NCBI RefSeq assembly: GCF_003330725.1
Contig: NZ_CP030840.1
Location: 2,480,001 to 2,544,000 of the forward strand
From: Acidisarcina polymorpha
Lineage (GTDB): Bacteria > Acidobacteriota > Terriglobia > Terriglobales > Acidobacteriaceae
Length of the DNA: 64,000 bases
Reading direction: 5' to 3'
A program made the translations under genes and the position numbers. Below are positions 17,863-26,762 of this stretch, one piece after another (within the stretch, counting starts at the first letter, position 1; each line of letters begins with the position of its first letter). The notes under the pieces are model-generated. The model did not search any database. It worked only from the letters and a program-made list of their open reading frames with translations, and had not been told where the DNA came from.

Positions 17863-20800
17863 TTAGAAGGTCGCCTTCAGTCCGAATTCAAGTTGGCGTG
17901 GAGCGCCGAGAGCGAAGACTCCAGTACCGAGACCGAGACGAAATGGCTCCTGGCTAGCTGCGGTGGTGTTGTTTGCCGAACCTGGCTGGCCATTGAGCAC
18001 GCCATCCTCCCGAACCGACCCCAGAGGACCGGGAGCATCGAAGTTGGCGGCATTCAGGACGTTGAAGGCATGGACGCTCGGCTGAATGCTGAGTCCTTCG
18101 CCGACCTTGAAGCTATAGCCGACGCCGACGTCCCATACACGAAGGATGTCATTGCCTAGCTGGTTCGCGGGCGCTAAGGGAAGAGACTGGGCGACCGCAC
18201 CCAGGCTGGTCAGATTGGCAGCGGAGATGCCAACGTTTGCGTTGACCAGGGCATTACCCGCCGGGGTCAGCTTTCCTGAATAAGCATTGTTGTAGTTGGT
18301 GATGAGATTGTTGATGTTGTGTGGTGTGACTCCACGCATGAACGACCCGATATTGCTTCCTGGCACCACATCCCCAACGGTACCGTCACCGTCCAGATCG
18401 CTGATGAAGATGTCACCGGCACCCTGGGTTGGTAGCGAAAGAGTCAGCGGCAAAGAGGAGTACAGATGGGCGATGGTATCGATACGCAGCCCCTTCCAAA
18501 CTTCGGCGTCAAGTCCGATCGAAAACTGCTGATGGCGGTCGAGCGAATTGGGTCCGTAGTATTTGTTGGGATTGTTGTAGCTCAATGCGTTGGCGCCGAA
18601 ATCCTGATCGCCGCCAGAGGCACTAAGACCGGTGCCGACCATGGCGTTCGAGCCGGTTCCGTTAAAGTGGCTGTAGGTGTAAGAAGCAGTCAGGTTAGCG
18701 CTGATGACTCCGGGAACGGGGTGGTGGGCCTGCCCGTTGACAGTGACCGCAAGGGCGTTATAAGAAGAGCGTCCGCTGGGTGTAAGGAAGCTCATCTGGC
18801 CATAGGTCGTGTTCTTACCCGCGAACGCAAAGTTGGCGGCGGGCGCTCCTCCGTTCGATGTGCTGATGGAGTCGAGCCCGTTGGCCGCAAAGTCGCCGAG
18901 GACCGCTCCGCCAACAGGCGTGGTCGCCGTTGCGGGATGGAGGCCAGGGCAAGCGAGGATGGCAGAGGATGCGTCGGCGGCCCCACAGGCGGCGACGGTC
19001 GTCGCAACCGCTGCTGCTGCGGCAGTTGGGTTGAAGTTGCTGACGTCGCCAGCGTGGTTCTCGTCGATTCCTAGCAGGAAGTTTTGAGCAGTATTGCGAA
19101 GATAGTCGACGCTGACTACGACGTTCTTGACGATTTCCTGCTGCACCCCAATGTTCATCTGATAGGAGCGTGGCGTGCGGTATTGCGGCAGGAAGAGTTG
19201 ATCTCCGTTGACCGCCGGGCCGACGGCCAGCGCGCTGTTAATGTAGTTGCCATTGGCCTGGGGACCGGCAGCCGTGACTGCGGCCTGATAGGCCTTTTCT
19301 AGGTCGCCGAGCTGCTGGGAGTAGAGGCCGATAGGAGAACCGCAGATAGAGCTTAGAGGCACACCATCGATAGAGGTGATCGTGCCGCCACCGGGAAGAG
19401 GGACGGTCGTATTCGGGCACAGCGTGGCCAGGCCGAAGAACAGTCCCTGGCTCAGGCGCACCGGCCGATCAAAGAGAACGTTGTTCCATACATTGTTCTC
19501 GTAGTAGATGCCGGCTCCGGCCCGGACAATCGTCTTGCCTTTTCCAGTAGCATCCCAGGAAATACCAGCTTGCGGGCCAAAGTTCTGGTTCGGCTGTCTC
19601 ACTTTGTTTCCCAGGCCGGGAGCGATCGCGTCCAGAGAGGGGATGGCAGGAAGGTCGCTATCGTTGCGCCCAGTATCGCGGATATAGCGAAGTCCATAAT
19701 TTACATTGAGGCGGGGCGTAAGCTTCCACTGGTCTCCGACATAAGCAGTAAAGCGCCAGTCTTCCTGGCCGCCTCCGGGGTATCCAAAGAGAGACTTCTC
19801 CGTGTTATAGCCCTGTCCGTTGCCTAGATAGACGCCCACGGTGGCCGCCGGACTGGGATTAACGATGTAGTTGGCGGGGTTAGCCGCGCCGCCGGCGAAG
19901 GGGCTATTCGTCGGATCGTAGCTGGAGTAATCGAGCGGGACATACGGCTGAATTCCGTAGAAGGAAGCAAATCCGCCGCCAAGCAAGTGATTGATCCCAG
20001 CTCCGTAGCGGAGGGTATGGCGGCCCTTGGTCCAAGTACCGTCATAGCGGAACTGTTTGTTTGACTGAGCGGTTGCTTGTGGGGCCAGGTAATTCGCCCC
20101 AGAAGAGAATGCCCCAATCTGCAGGCTTACGCCGGGCGTTGTGTTGAAAAGAGGATTCTCGGTGACTGTGGTTGCATCGGTGATGTGGTTGAAGAACTTA
20201 AAATAGCCAACCCGGAAGCTGTGGCTGAAATTGCCAGTGACAAAGTCCACCCCGCCGCCGACATTCGGGGTGTTGTTCTCGTTCAAGTAAGGGGAGTAGT
20301 TGTTCCCACCGCCGAAGCCGCCGACATCCTTATTGTTGTGATAAGCACCGCGTACGAAAGCATGCGCTCCGTAGGGAAGGTTGAAGTCGGTGCGCCCCAA
20401 GAGCTCCATCTCAGAGTATGGAGCGGTGTAAGACCCGGAAAGCTGCGGAAAAGGTGTTCCGCTCAGATTAACTGGAGCATCGAGGTGCTGGATGAAGCGC
20501 TCCGCCGACATAAAATAGAAGGCCTTGTCGGGAACGAATGCACCGCCGAAGCCGCCGCCTACGTTGTTCCGCTGCAGGTAATTGTCTTGGCCACCGGGAA
20601 AGTTCGCCCCGCCGGCACGTTTGTCGCGGAAGTTGTAAAAGCCGTCACCGTGGATCCGGTTCGAGCCGGAGCGGCTGATGACGTTCACCGATCCGGACGA
20701 GGTGATGGAGGTCGAGATGTCGAGGTTTGATTGCGCGACCTCAAATTCCTGGATGGCGTCTTCGGAGATGTTCTGGGTGGTCGTGCCGACGTTTTCGTCG

Positions 20801-21456
20801 GAGATGTCTAGTCCATCCAGCAGGATGCGAGCGGTGCGTCCGAAGCGGCCACCGAACGAGATCGACGAGAATCCATTCTTGGTCGGGTCGAAGTTGGTGC
20901 CGTCTTGAATCTGCACACCTGGCTGCAGTTGCGCGAGATCGAGAAAGTTGCGGCCGTTCACGGGCAAATTAGCAATCTGTTCCCGGCTAAGGACACCGGC
21001 AATCTGGGTCTGCGTCGTATCGACGGAGACTTCATCCGCTTCCACTTCAATCTGGGTTGTGGAGCTGCCTACGCCGAGCTTGAGATCTCCATTGGAGACG
21101 ACACCGATTTGGACGGTGACCACCTCATCGGAGCCGGCAAAGCCGGGCGCGTCCACTTGGATCTTATACTGGCCCGGCGCCAACGATCCGGCGGAGTAGT
21201 ATCCGCTGCCGGAGGTGGTGAACACCTTTTGCAATCCAGTTGAAGGCTCGGAGATAGTGACCTTTGCACTTGGAACCGCGGCGCCTGAAGGGTCTGTGAC
21301 AGTGCCCTGGATGGTGCCTGCCGCGTTGCTGGCTTGCGCAAAGAGGGAAGACGGGGAAACCCCTGCAACGACAAGTGCACAGAAGAGAAGAGCCGTCTGT
21401 GCTACTCGGTCAGAGAACCGGAGGGAAGAAGTGACAGGCTTGAACATATCCAACAC
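17863..21456 (-). CDS. Oar-like TonB-dependent outer-membrane receptor with N-terminal carboxypeptidase-regulatory domain
   Basis: 1197 residues. A signal peptide ends near SSLFAQ. It is followed by a carboxypeptidase-regulatory beta-sandwich (GTIQGTVTDPSGAAVPSAKV to about residue 130), then a TonB plug (LSREQIANLPVNGRNFLDLA through ISRSGSNRIHGDGF) and a long beta-barrel that ends in an aromatic C-terminus (LEFGLKATF), as outer-membrane proteins do. This is the Oar-like receptor class abundant in acidobacteria; members are expected to bind large substrates such as glycans or peptides. The start is probably GTG 21456, with ATG 21447 as an alternative. It is the first of three such genes here. 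No SusD partner is visible nearby. Confidence 0.92.
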   Translation of the reverse strand: MLDMFKPVTSSLRFSDRVAQTALLFCALVVAGVSPSSLFAQASNAAGTIQGTVTDPSGAAVPSAKVTISEPSTGLQKVFTTSGSGYYSAGSLAPGQYKIQVDAPGFAGSDEVVTVQIGVVSNGDLKLGVGSSTTQIEVEADEVSVDTTQTQIAGVLSREQIANLPVNGRNFLDLAQLQPGVQIQDGTNFDPTKNGFSSISFGGRFGRTARILLDGLDISDENVGTTTQNISEDAIQEFEVAQSNLDISTSITSSGSVNVISRSGSNRIHGDGFYNFRDKRAGGANFPGGQDNYLQRNNVGGGFGGAFVPDKAFYFMSAERFIQHLDAPVNLSGTPFPQLSGSYTAPYSEMELLGRTDFNLPYGAHAFVRGAYHNNKDVGGFGGGNNYSPYLNENNTPNVGGGVDFVTGNFSHSFRVGYFKFFNHITDATTVTENPLFNTTPGVSLQIGAFSSGANYLAPQATAQSNKQFRYDGTWTKGRHTLRYGAGINHLLGGGFASFYGIQPYVPLDYSSYDPTNSPFAGGAANPANYIVNPSPAATVGVYLGNGQGYNTEKSLFGYPGGGQEDWRFTAYVGDQWKLTPRLNVNYGLRYIRDTGRNDSDLPAIPSLDAIAPGLGNKVRQPNQNFGPQAGISWDATGKGKTIVRAGAGIYYENNVWNNVLFDRPVRLSQGLFFGLATLCPNTTVPLPGGGTITSIDGVPLSSICGSPIGLYSQQLGDLEKAYQAAVTAAGPQANGNYINSALAVGPAVNGDQLFLPQYRTPRSYQMNIGVQQEIVKNVVVSVDYLRNTAQNFLLGIDENHAGDVSNFNPTAAAAAVATTVAACGAADASSAILACPGLHPATATTPVGGAVLGDFAANGLDSISTSNGGAPAANFAFAGKNTTYGQMSFLTPSGRSSYNALAVTVNGQAHHPVPGVISANLTASYTYSHFNGTGSNAMVGTGLSASGGDQDFGANALSYNNPNKYYGPNSLDRHQQFSIGLDAEVWKGLRIDTIAHLYSSLPLTLSLPTQGAGDIFISDLDGDGTVGDVVPGSNIGSFMRGVTPHNINNLITNYNNAYSGKLTPAGNALVNANVGISAANLTSLGAVAQSLPLAPANQLGNDILRVWDVGVGYSFKVGEGLSIQPSVHAFNVLNAANFDAPGPLGSVREDGVLNGQPGSANNTTAASQEPFRLGLGTGVFALGAPRQLEFGLKATF

Positions 21457-21674
21457 TTAGCAATCAGCATGCCGTTTACTATGTGAATAACGGGTCAGCA
21501 GGATTTATTTGATAACTGACACACTTACTTCTTTATTCAAGTTTTGGGGAACTTTTACATTCATACGAGAAAGCGCATAGGATTTAGCCTTTTTCTATGA
21601 TTTCCCATAGCGCTTTACTGGGCTTCCGCGTCTGATGGCACCGCTTCGCTTATGATCGAGAAGAGGCGCATTCG

Positions 21675-22052
21675 ATGGCTCGTATCACGATCTTGTTCGG
21701 CATTGTTCTGGTTCTGCTTGGAGGCTTCGGCTATGTGGCGACCGGCAGCCACTTTCCTACGGCCCTGATCCCCTCTTATGTGGGCATCGTGTTGGCTCTA
21801 CTTGGCTTCTTCGCCTATACCCCGGACACCAAGCGGCGCATGTTATTCATGCATATTGCCGTAACCATCGGCCTGCTGGGGTTTCTAGGCACGGTGAAAG
21901 GCGGCATCATTGATTATGTAGCGATGCTGAACGGGCGCCAGTTTCCGCATCCCGCGGCAGTTGAAGAGAAGGCAGCCATGTCGGTGCTGCTGCTGGTATT
22001 TGTGGTGCTCTGTGTGCGCTCGTTCGTGGCGGCGCGGCGTGCTCGGGCGTAA
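21675..22052 (+). CDS. Small integral membrane protein, function unknown
   Basis: 125 residues with four predicted membrane helices: about 4-22, 33-49, 58-78 and 99-117. The C-terminus is short and basic (SFVAARRARA). I do not recognise a family. The helices are hydrophobic and regularly spaced, and the frame uses the same GC-rich codons as its neighbours, so it looks like a real gene. It is transcribed in the same direction as the ABC exporter that begins 66 bp downstream, and may share its transcript. The stretch before it (21457-21674) must carry divergent promoters with the receptor gene. Confidence 0.75.
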   Translation: MARITILFGIVLVLLGGFGYVATGSHFPTALIPSYVGIVLALLGFFAYTPDTKRRMLFMHIAVTIGLLGFLGTVKGGIIDYVAMLNGRQFPHPAAVEEKAAMSVLLLVFVVLCVRSFVAARRARA

Positions 22053-22118
22053 TCGTATAAGCGTCCCTCAACGTGCCCTCTGACGCTCTGCCAAAATTGA
22101 AACGCATACAATCGAGAC

Positions 22119-23993
22119 ATGCGCCCTGCTTCAATGATGTCCATGCGCGCCGAGCGGTCCCCTAGCGGTAAAGCGATGACGGCCGCTGCGGGGAGCGGAG
22201 AGAAGAAGAAGGCCGACCTGCGCAAGGTAATGCCTGAGGTCTGGAAGCTGATCCGGCCGCGGCGCTGGCTGTTGCTCGGCGGGTTGATGTTGATGGCGAT
22301 CAACCGTGTTGCGGGGCTGGTTCTGCCGCTTTCGACAAAATATTTTTTTGACAATGTGCTTCATGCAAATGGGAGCAGACTGCCGCTGTTCGTGACCGCG
22401 GTATTTACGGCGACGGCGATCCAGGCGATCACTTCTTTTTCGCTGACGCAGCTGCTCTCAAAGGCGGCTCAGCGGCTGATCGCCGATATGCGCAAACAGG
22501 TGCAAGAACATATCGGGCGGCTCTCGGTCAGCTTTTATGACGCCAACCGCAGCGGGATGCTGGTGTCGCGCATCATGACTGACGTAGAAGGCGTCCGGAA
22601 TCTGATTGGAACCGGACTGGTCGAGTTCGTCGGCGGGATGCTCACTGCGGCGATGGCCTTCGGCTTCCTGCTCTATGCGAGCCGGAAGATGACGTTGATT
22701 GTTTTCGCGGTCGTGCTCCTTTTCGTTTTCGTGCTGCAGAAGGCCTTCAAGACCATTCGCCCGATCTTCCGGGAACGGGCCAAGATCAATGCTGAGGTGA
22801 CGGGCCGACTGACAGAATCGCTCGGCGGCATTCGCGTGATCAAGGGCTACCACGCCGAACAACGCGAAGCGTCGGTCTTCGCCGGCGGGGTGCAAAGGCT
22901 GCTCGAAAATGTGATGCGCACGTTAACGGCGACGAGCTTGCTTTCCTTTGCCGCGACTTCAGTCATGGGTGTGGTGGGCGGCATCGTGATGCTGCTCGGC
23001 GGCCATGCGGTTTTGAATCATCAACTGACTCCGGGAGGATATCTGCAATACACCATGCTGCTGGCCTTCATGGTGGCGCCGGTCTTCCAGGTCGTGAATG
23101 TTGGCACCCAACTGACCGAGGCCTTAGCCGGCCTGGATCGGACAGTGGAGATCCTTTCGGAGAAGGATGAATTTGCCGATCCGAATCGCACCGTGACGCT
23201 CGGAGAGATTCGCGGCGATATTCGTTTTGACGATGTGCGCTTCTCGTACGAGCCTGACAAGCCGGTGCTGCATGGAGTTTCTTTCCACTCGCGGCCGGGA
23301 ACGGTGACTGCTTTAGTCGGGTCTTCCGGGTCGGGCAAGTCGACGATCATCTCGCTGGTATGCGCCTTCCATGTGCCGGACTCGGGCCAGGTCCTAGTTG
23401 ATGGTATCGATCTCTCGACCGTGCGGCTAGATAGCTATCGCGGCCAACTGGGCGTGGTGTTGCAGGACTCGTTCTTATTCGATGGGACGATTCGGGAAAA
23501 TGTTTTGTTTTCGCATCCGGAGGCGACGGAAGAGCAATTTTTGAATGCCTGCCGCACCGCGCGGGTGGATGAGTTCGCCGAGCGCTTTCCGGAGGCCTAC
23601 GACACGATTGTGGGCGAGCGTGGCGTGAAGCTCTCTGGCGGCCAGCGGCAGAGATTGTCGATTGCGCGCGCGATTCTTGCGGATCCGCGCATCCTGATCC
23701 TGGACGAGGCGACTTCGTCGCTCGACTCGGAGTCGGAGGCAATGATCCAGGATGGATTGAGCTACTTGATGCAGGGGCGGACGACGTTTGTGATCGCGCA
23801 CCGGTTGTCGACGATTCGCCGCGCCGACCAGATCCTGGTGGTTGAAGGGGGCGAAATCATTGAGCGCGGCACGCATGAGACGCTCTATGCGCTAGGCGGC
23901 CGCTACTACGATCTCTATACACGGCAGCATGGACTGGAGATGAATCTCTTCCTGGCGCCTGGCGAGGGCGATCCGGTTCCGCAGGAAAAGTAG
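22119..23993 (+). CDS. ABC exporter half-transporter (MsbA/multidrug type)
   Basis: 624 residues with the exporter order: a basic N-terminal extension (about 1-45), a six-helix type I transmembrane domain (about 50-350) and an ATPase domain (about 375-610). Walker A is GSSGSGKST, the Q-loop is VVLQDSFLFDGTI, the signature LSGGQRQRLSIARAI, Walker B ILILDEATSSLDSES and the switch histidine VIAHRLS. It should work as a homodimer exporting a lipid or hydrophobic compound from the inner membrane; the exact substrate is not indicated. The ATG at 22119 has only a weak ribosome-binding site. A strong intrinsic terminator follows the gene. Confidence 0.93.
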   Translation: MRPASMMSMRAERSPSGKAMTAAAGSGEKKKADLRKVMPEVWKLIRPRRWLLLGGLMLMAINRVAGLVLPLSTKYFFDNVLHANGSRLPLFVTAVFTATAIQAITSFSLTQLLSKAAQRLIADMRKQVQEHIGRLSVSFYDANRSGMLVSRIMTDVEGVRNLIGTGLVEFVGGMLTAAMAFGFLLYASRKMTLIVFAVVLLFVFVLQKAFKTIRPIFRERAKINAEVTGRLTESLGGIRVIKGYHAEQREASVFAGGVQRLLENVMRTLTATSLLSFAATSVMGVVGGIVMLLGGHAVLNHQLTPGGYLQYTMLLAFMVAPVFQVVNVGTQLTEALAGLDRTVEILSEKDEFADPNRTVTLGEIRGDIRFDDVRFSYEPDKPVLHGVSFHSRPGTVTALVGSSGSGKSTIISLVCAFHVPDSGQVLVDGIDLSTVRLDSYRGQLGVVLQDSFLFDGTIRENVLFSHPEATEEQFLNACRTARVDEFAERFPEAYDTIVGERGVKLSGGQRQRLSIARAILADPRILILDEATSSLDSESEAMIQDGLSYLMQGRTTFVIAHRLSTIRRADQILVVEGGEIIERGTHETLYALGGRYYDLYTRQHGLEMNLFLAPGEGDPVPQEK

Positions 23994-24032
23994 GACTTTC
24001 CGGAAGCGAATTCAGGGCACATTTTTGGTGAG

Positions 24033-24058
24033 AAAAGCGCACCTTTTGTGCGCTTTTT
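24033..24058 (+). terminator. Intrinsic terminator after the ABC exporter
   Basis: AAAAGCGCAC (24033-24042) pairs with GTGCGCTTTT (24048-24057) around a 5-base loop. The T-run gives a U-tract in the plus direction. Confidence 0.85.
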
Positions 24059-24278
24059 GTCGTGCTGGAGAGGGTCTCTGTAGCCCTTGGGTAGGAGTCG
24101 ACCTATGCCTATAAGGTTTGAAGCCAGCCCGATCCTGACTTGAACCATTTGCGGAAGTCCGAAGGACGGATGGGAGCTGGGTGAATCGAAGAGTCGAAGC
24201 AGTTGAGCTCGCCAAGCTTATGAGTTTGGTTCGTGAAAGAATGTTATTAGGTGGTTCTGGAAATGGAGGGCCCCTACG

Positions 24279-25148
24279 ATGAATACCTTCAAGACTGCTT
24301 TGCTGCTGACGACGTTGACCATTGGTCTGATGTTGATTGGCGCGTACTTTGGCGGGCGGAATGGCGTGGTGATTGCCTTTCTGGTGGCCGCGGTTACTAA
24401 CTTCGTCAGTTATTTCTATTCCGACAAGATGGCGCTGGCCATGTATCGAGCGGTTCCGGTTACCCGCGAGGAGCTGCCGCGGGTGTACCAGGTGGTGGAG
24501 CGGATGGCGGGCCGGATGAACATTCCGCTGCCGCGCATTTATGTAATCCCGGACGATTCACCGAATGCGTTTGCGACCGGCCGCAACCCGAACCATGCCG
24601 CGGTGGCGGTGACGCGGGGCATTCTGAACCTGTTGAACGATGAGGAGTTGGAGGGTGTGCTGGCCCATGAGCTGGGCCACGTGAAGAACCGGGACATCCT
24701 GACGAGCTCGATTGCCGCGACTCTGGCGGGCGCGATCACGATGCTGGCGAGCTTCGCGCGCTGGGGCATGATCTTTGGCGGCATGGGTGGCGGCGACCGG
24801 CGGGAACGGGGCGGCGGCGGTATTGGCGCGCTCTTCATGATTATCCTGGCTCCGATTGCGGCGACGCTGATCCAGCTGGCGATCTCGCGTTCCCGCGAAT
24901 ATGAAGCGGATGCGACGGGCGCGCATATTACCGGCAATCCTTATGCGCTGGCGAGCGCGCTCGAGAAGCTGGATGCTTATTCGAAGCGGCTGCCGCTGCA
25001 GGCTTCGGCGTCGACGGCGCACTTGTTCATTGTGGCTCCGCTGATTACTTCCGGGGGGATTGCGAGCTTGTTTGCGACCCACCCGCCGATCAAGGACCGG
25101 ATCGCGCGGCTGCTGGGGCGACCGAGCATGACGGGGACGATCGGCTAA
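24279..25148 (+). CDS. htpX: Zinc metalloprotease HtpX
   Basis: 289 residues, M48B family. Two N-terminal membrane helices (about 6-25 and 30-48) are followed by the catalytic HELGHVKNRD motif (HEXXH at about 130-134). Two further hydrophobic segments (about 144-160 and 185-205) lead to the third zinc-ligand region REYEADATG (about 208). A Gly/Arg-rich loop (MGGGDRRERGGGG) lies between the helices. The typical C-terminal FATHPPIKDRI motif is present. It degrades damaged membrane proteins at the cytoplasmic membrane. The downstream DUF4149 gene starts two bases after its stop, so the two are an operon. Confidence 0.95.
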   Translation: MNTFKTALLLTTLTIGLMLIGAYFGGRNGVVIAFLVAAVTNFVSYFYSDKMALAMYRAVPVTREELPRVYQVVERMAGRMNIPLPRIYVIPDDSPNAFATGRNPNHAAVAVTRGILNLLNDEELEGVLAHELGHVKNRDILTSSIAATLAGAITMLASFARWGMIFGGMGGGDRRERGGGGIGALFMIILAPIAATLIQLAISRSREYEADATGAHITGNPYALASALEKLDAYSKRLPLQASASTAHLFIVAPLITSGGIASLFATHPPIKDRIARLLGRPSMTGTIG

Positions 25149-25150
25149 GC

Positions 25151-25654
25151 ATGAAGACCCTGATACGCACGATGATTTCGCTGGCGATCGTCTTCTGGCT
25201 CGGCGGGCTGCTGTTTTTCCCGGTGGTGGCGGCGGTGACGTTTTCGCACTTGAGCGATACGCATGCGGCGGGTTCGATCGTCGGCGCTTGCTTGCGGATC
25301 CTGCATCAGGAGGGTCTCTTCGCCGGCATTCTGCTGGCGGTGTTGTTCATTGCAGCGACCCTGATGGGGGTGTATCCGCGGCAGGTGCTGCGGGGACCGA
25401 TGTTGATGGTGGTGGCGATGCTGCTGCTGACGGCGGTCTCGCAGTTCGGCATTATCCCGCGCATGGAGACTTACCGGATGGCGGCGGGCGGGGTAATCGA
25501 TGCGGCGGCGGCTTCCGATCCGAACCGGATTGGCTTCAATCGTCTGCATAGCTTATCGACTTATGTGGAAGAGGGTGTGATGGTGGCGGGGCTGCTGCTG
25601 GTGATTCTGCTGGCGCGGGCGGAGGGGAAAGAGTTCCGGTATTCGGGACGTTAG
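25151..25654 (+). CDS. DUF4149-type membrane protein
   Basis: 167 residues with four membrane helices (about 6-28, 54-73, 82-102 and 138-158). The first helix and the loop after it (FWLGGLLFFPVVAAVTF) and the IIPRMETYR segment following helix 3 match the DUF4149 pattern. The function is not known. It is coupled to htpX, with only two bases between stop and start, so a role linked to membrane quality control is possible but unproved. Confidence 0.8.
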   Translation: MKTLIRTMISLAIVFWLGGLLFFPVVAAVTFSHLSDTHAAGSIVGACLRILHQEGLFAGILLAVLFIAATLMGVYPRQVLRGPMLMVVAMLLLTAVSQFGIIPRMETYRMAAGGVIDAAAASDPNRIGFNRLHSLSTYVEEGVMVAGLLLVILLARAEGKEFRYSGR

Positions 25655-25744
25655 AGGACGAATCTAGATCTATGTTCTAGTTCGACCCTGACGTGGAGTT
25701 GTTACCCGAGATTTGTGGTCCAACAGTTGTGACCCCACTCAAGC

Positions 25745-26010
25745 ATGCTTCCGCAGCTCGCCGAATCTGAAGCGTGGCTGAGAGTAGCGAGCGGTGGCGA
25801 AAGCTTCGGCGGACAGCCAAAGAAAACGCAGCTGGTGAAACAGGTCTTGCGCTGGTCCCAGGCAGGACTGGCCGGCGACCCTCAAACACATTCCCTTCAT
25901 AAGGGCGGAGTCCCTTCGAAACGTGGGCCCCCTTCAGGCGGCAGCGCCCCTTCAATACGACCCGCAGCTTGTTCAAACGCTTGCCTTCCTCAGTTGGCCT
26001 CTCCTTCATC
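25745..26010. repeat. Candidate non-coding dispersed repeat element
   Basis: This stretch between two convergent genes is full of small palindromes, such as CCCTTCATAAGGG at 25893-25905, and of repeated CCCTTC words (25893-25955). Overlapping ORFs on both strands fill it, but neither resembles a protein: the composition is basic and low in hydrophobic structure. From memory, similar translated fragments recur in acidobacterial genomes, which points to a multicopy non-coding repeat. That memory is not evidence; copies elsewhere in the genome need to be shown. Confidence 0.35.
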
Positions 26011-26019
26011 AGAGGGTCT

Positions 26020-26547
26020 TTAGAGGGTTTGAGCTTGTTTCGCGGCTTCGTGGTGTTTGGTGTATAGGGGTATGCCGAAGACCAGGCCGGTGACGATGGC
26101 GGTCGAGACGAGATCGTTGCGGTAGAAGGGCAGGGCGGCGGTATAGCAGGTCATCAGTCCATTCGCGGTATGCGGATACATCCCTCTCTGGCTGACCCAG
26201 ACGGCGTAGTTGCTGATCAGGAAGAAGGAGGTTGGGGCGATCGCAGTTGCGGCGGCGATCCTGGCGACGGAGGTCTTGCTGCTGAGCAGGATGGCTCCTA
26301 GAACGATGACGGCGGCGTACCAGGCCCAGGTGAGCAGGTAATCCTGTGCTCTGAAGGGAAAGTTGTAGACGTGCGCGGTGAGGTAGTAGTCGGAGAGCGC
26401 GAGCAGACCGACGGGAACGATTCCCTGCCAGTGCGGACGGCGTGCACCGAAATACAGCAGCGACCCACCCACGGCGGTGAAGGGCAGCCAGGCATGCGGT
26501 ACAGCGTGGGCGAGGACCCCGAGAAGCGTTAGGAGATAAGCGAACAT
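26020..26547 (-). CDS. DUF6580-type small membrane protein
   Basis: 175 residues with five or six membrane helices. The conserved layout begins with a helix containing PHAWLPFTAVGGSLLYFGAR, then LLALSDYYLTAHVY, and ends with a segment containing SNYAVWVSQRGMYPHTANGL and a CYTAALPFYRNDL motif. This fits the DUF6580 family of putative transport proteins, which resembles ECF-type S components in size and helix count. The TTTGAGG ribosome site lies 5 bases before the ATG at 26547. The substrate is unknown. The next gene on this strand starts beyond 215 bp of intergenic DNA. Confidence 0.8.
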   Translation of the reverse strand: MFAYLLTLLGVLAHAVPHAWLPFTAVGGSLLYFGARRPHWQGIVPVGLLALSDYYLTAHVYNFPFRAQDYLLTWAWYAAVIVLGAILLSSKTSVARIAAATAIAPTSFFLISNYAVWVSQRGMYPHTANGLMTCYTAALPFYRNDLVSTAIVTGLVFGIPLYTKHHEAAKQAQTL

Positions 26548-26762
26548 TTCAGCCTCAAATCCTCAAATCAAATCCTGGTGGACCCGTATTTTTCATGCTC
26601 GAGAGAGCGAGGGTCAAATTTATTGTTTCATATCGCCATCATTGTTGTGGGAGAGTTTGATGCCGGGCTTGTGGTGGCTGAAAGGTTGAGGTCGCTTGGG
26701 CTTGCACGGATGACGGGTTCGTTTGGAGGTGCTTGTGGGTTTCGCGGCGGGGGATTGTGGGC

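Noticed and set aside
25677-26023. ORFs on both strands (110 residues minus, 92 residues plus) in the gap after the DUF4149 gene
   Set aside because: Very basic, no signal, no motif and no ribosome site; the two overlap each other. Better explained as a non-coding repeat.
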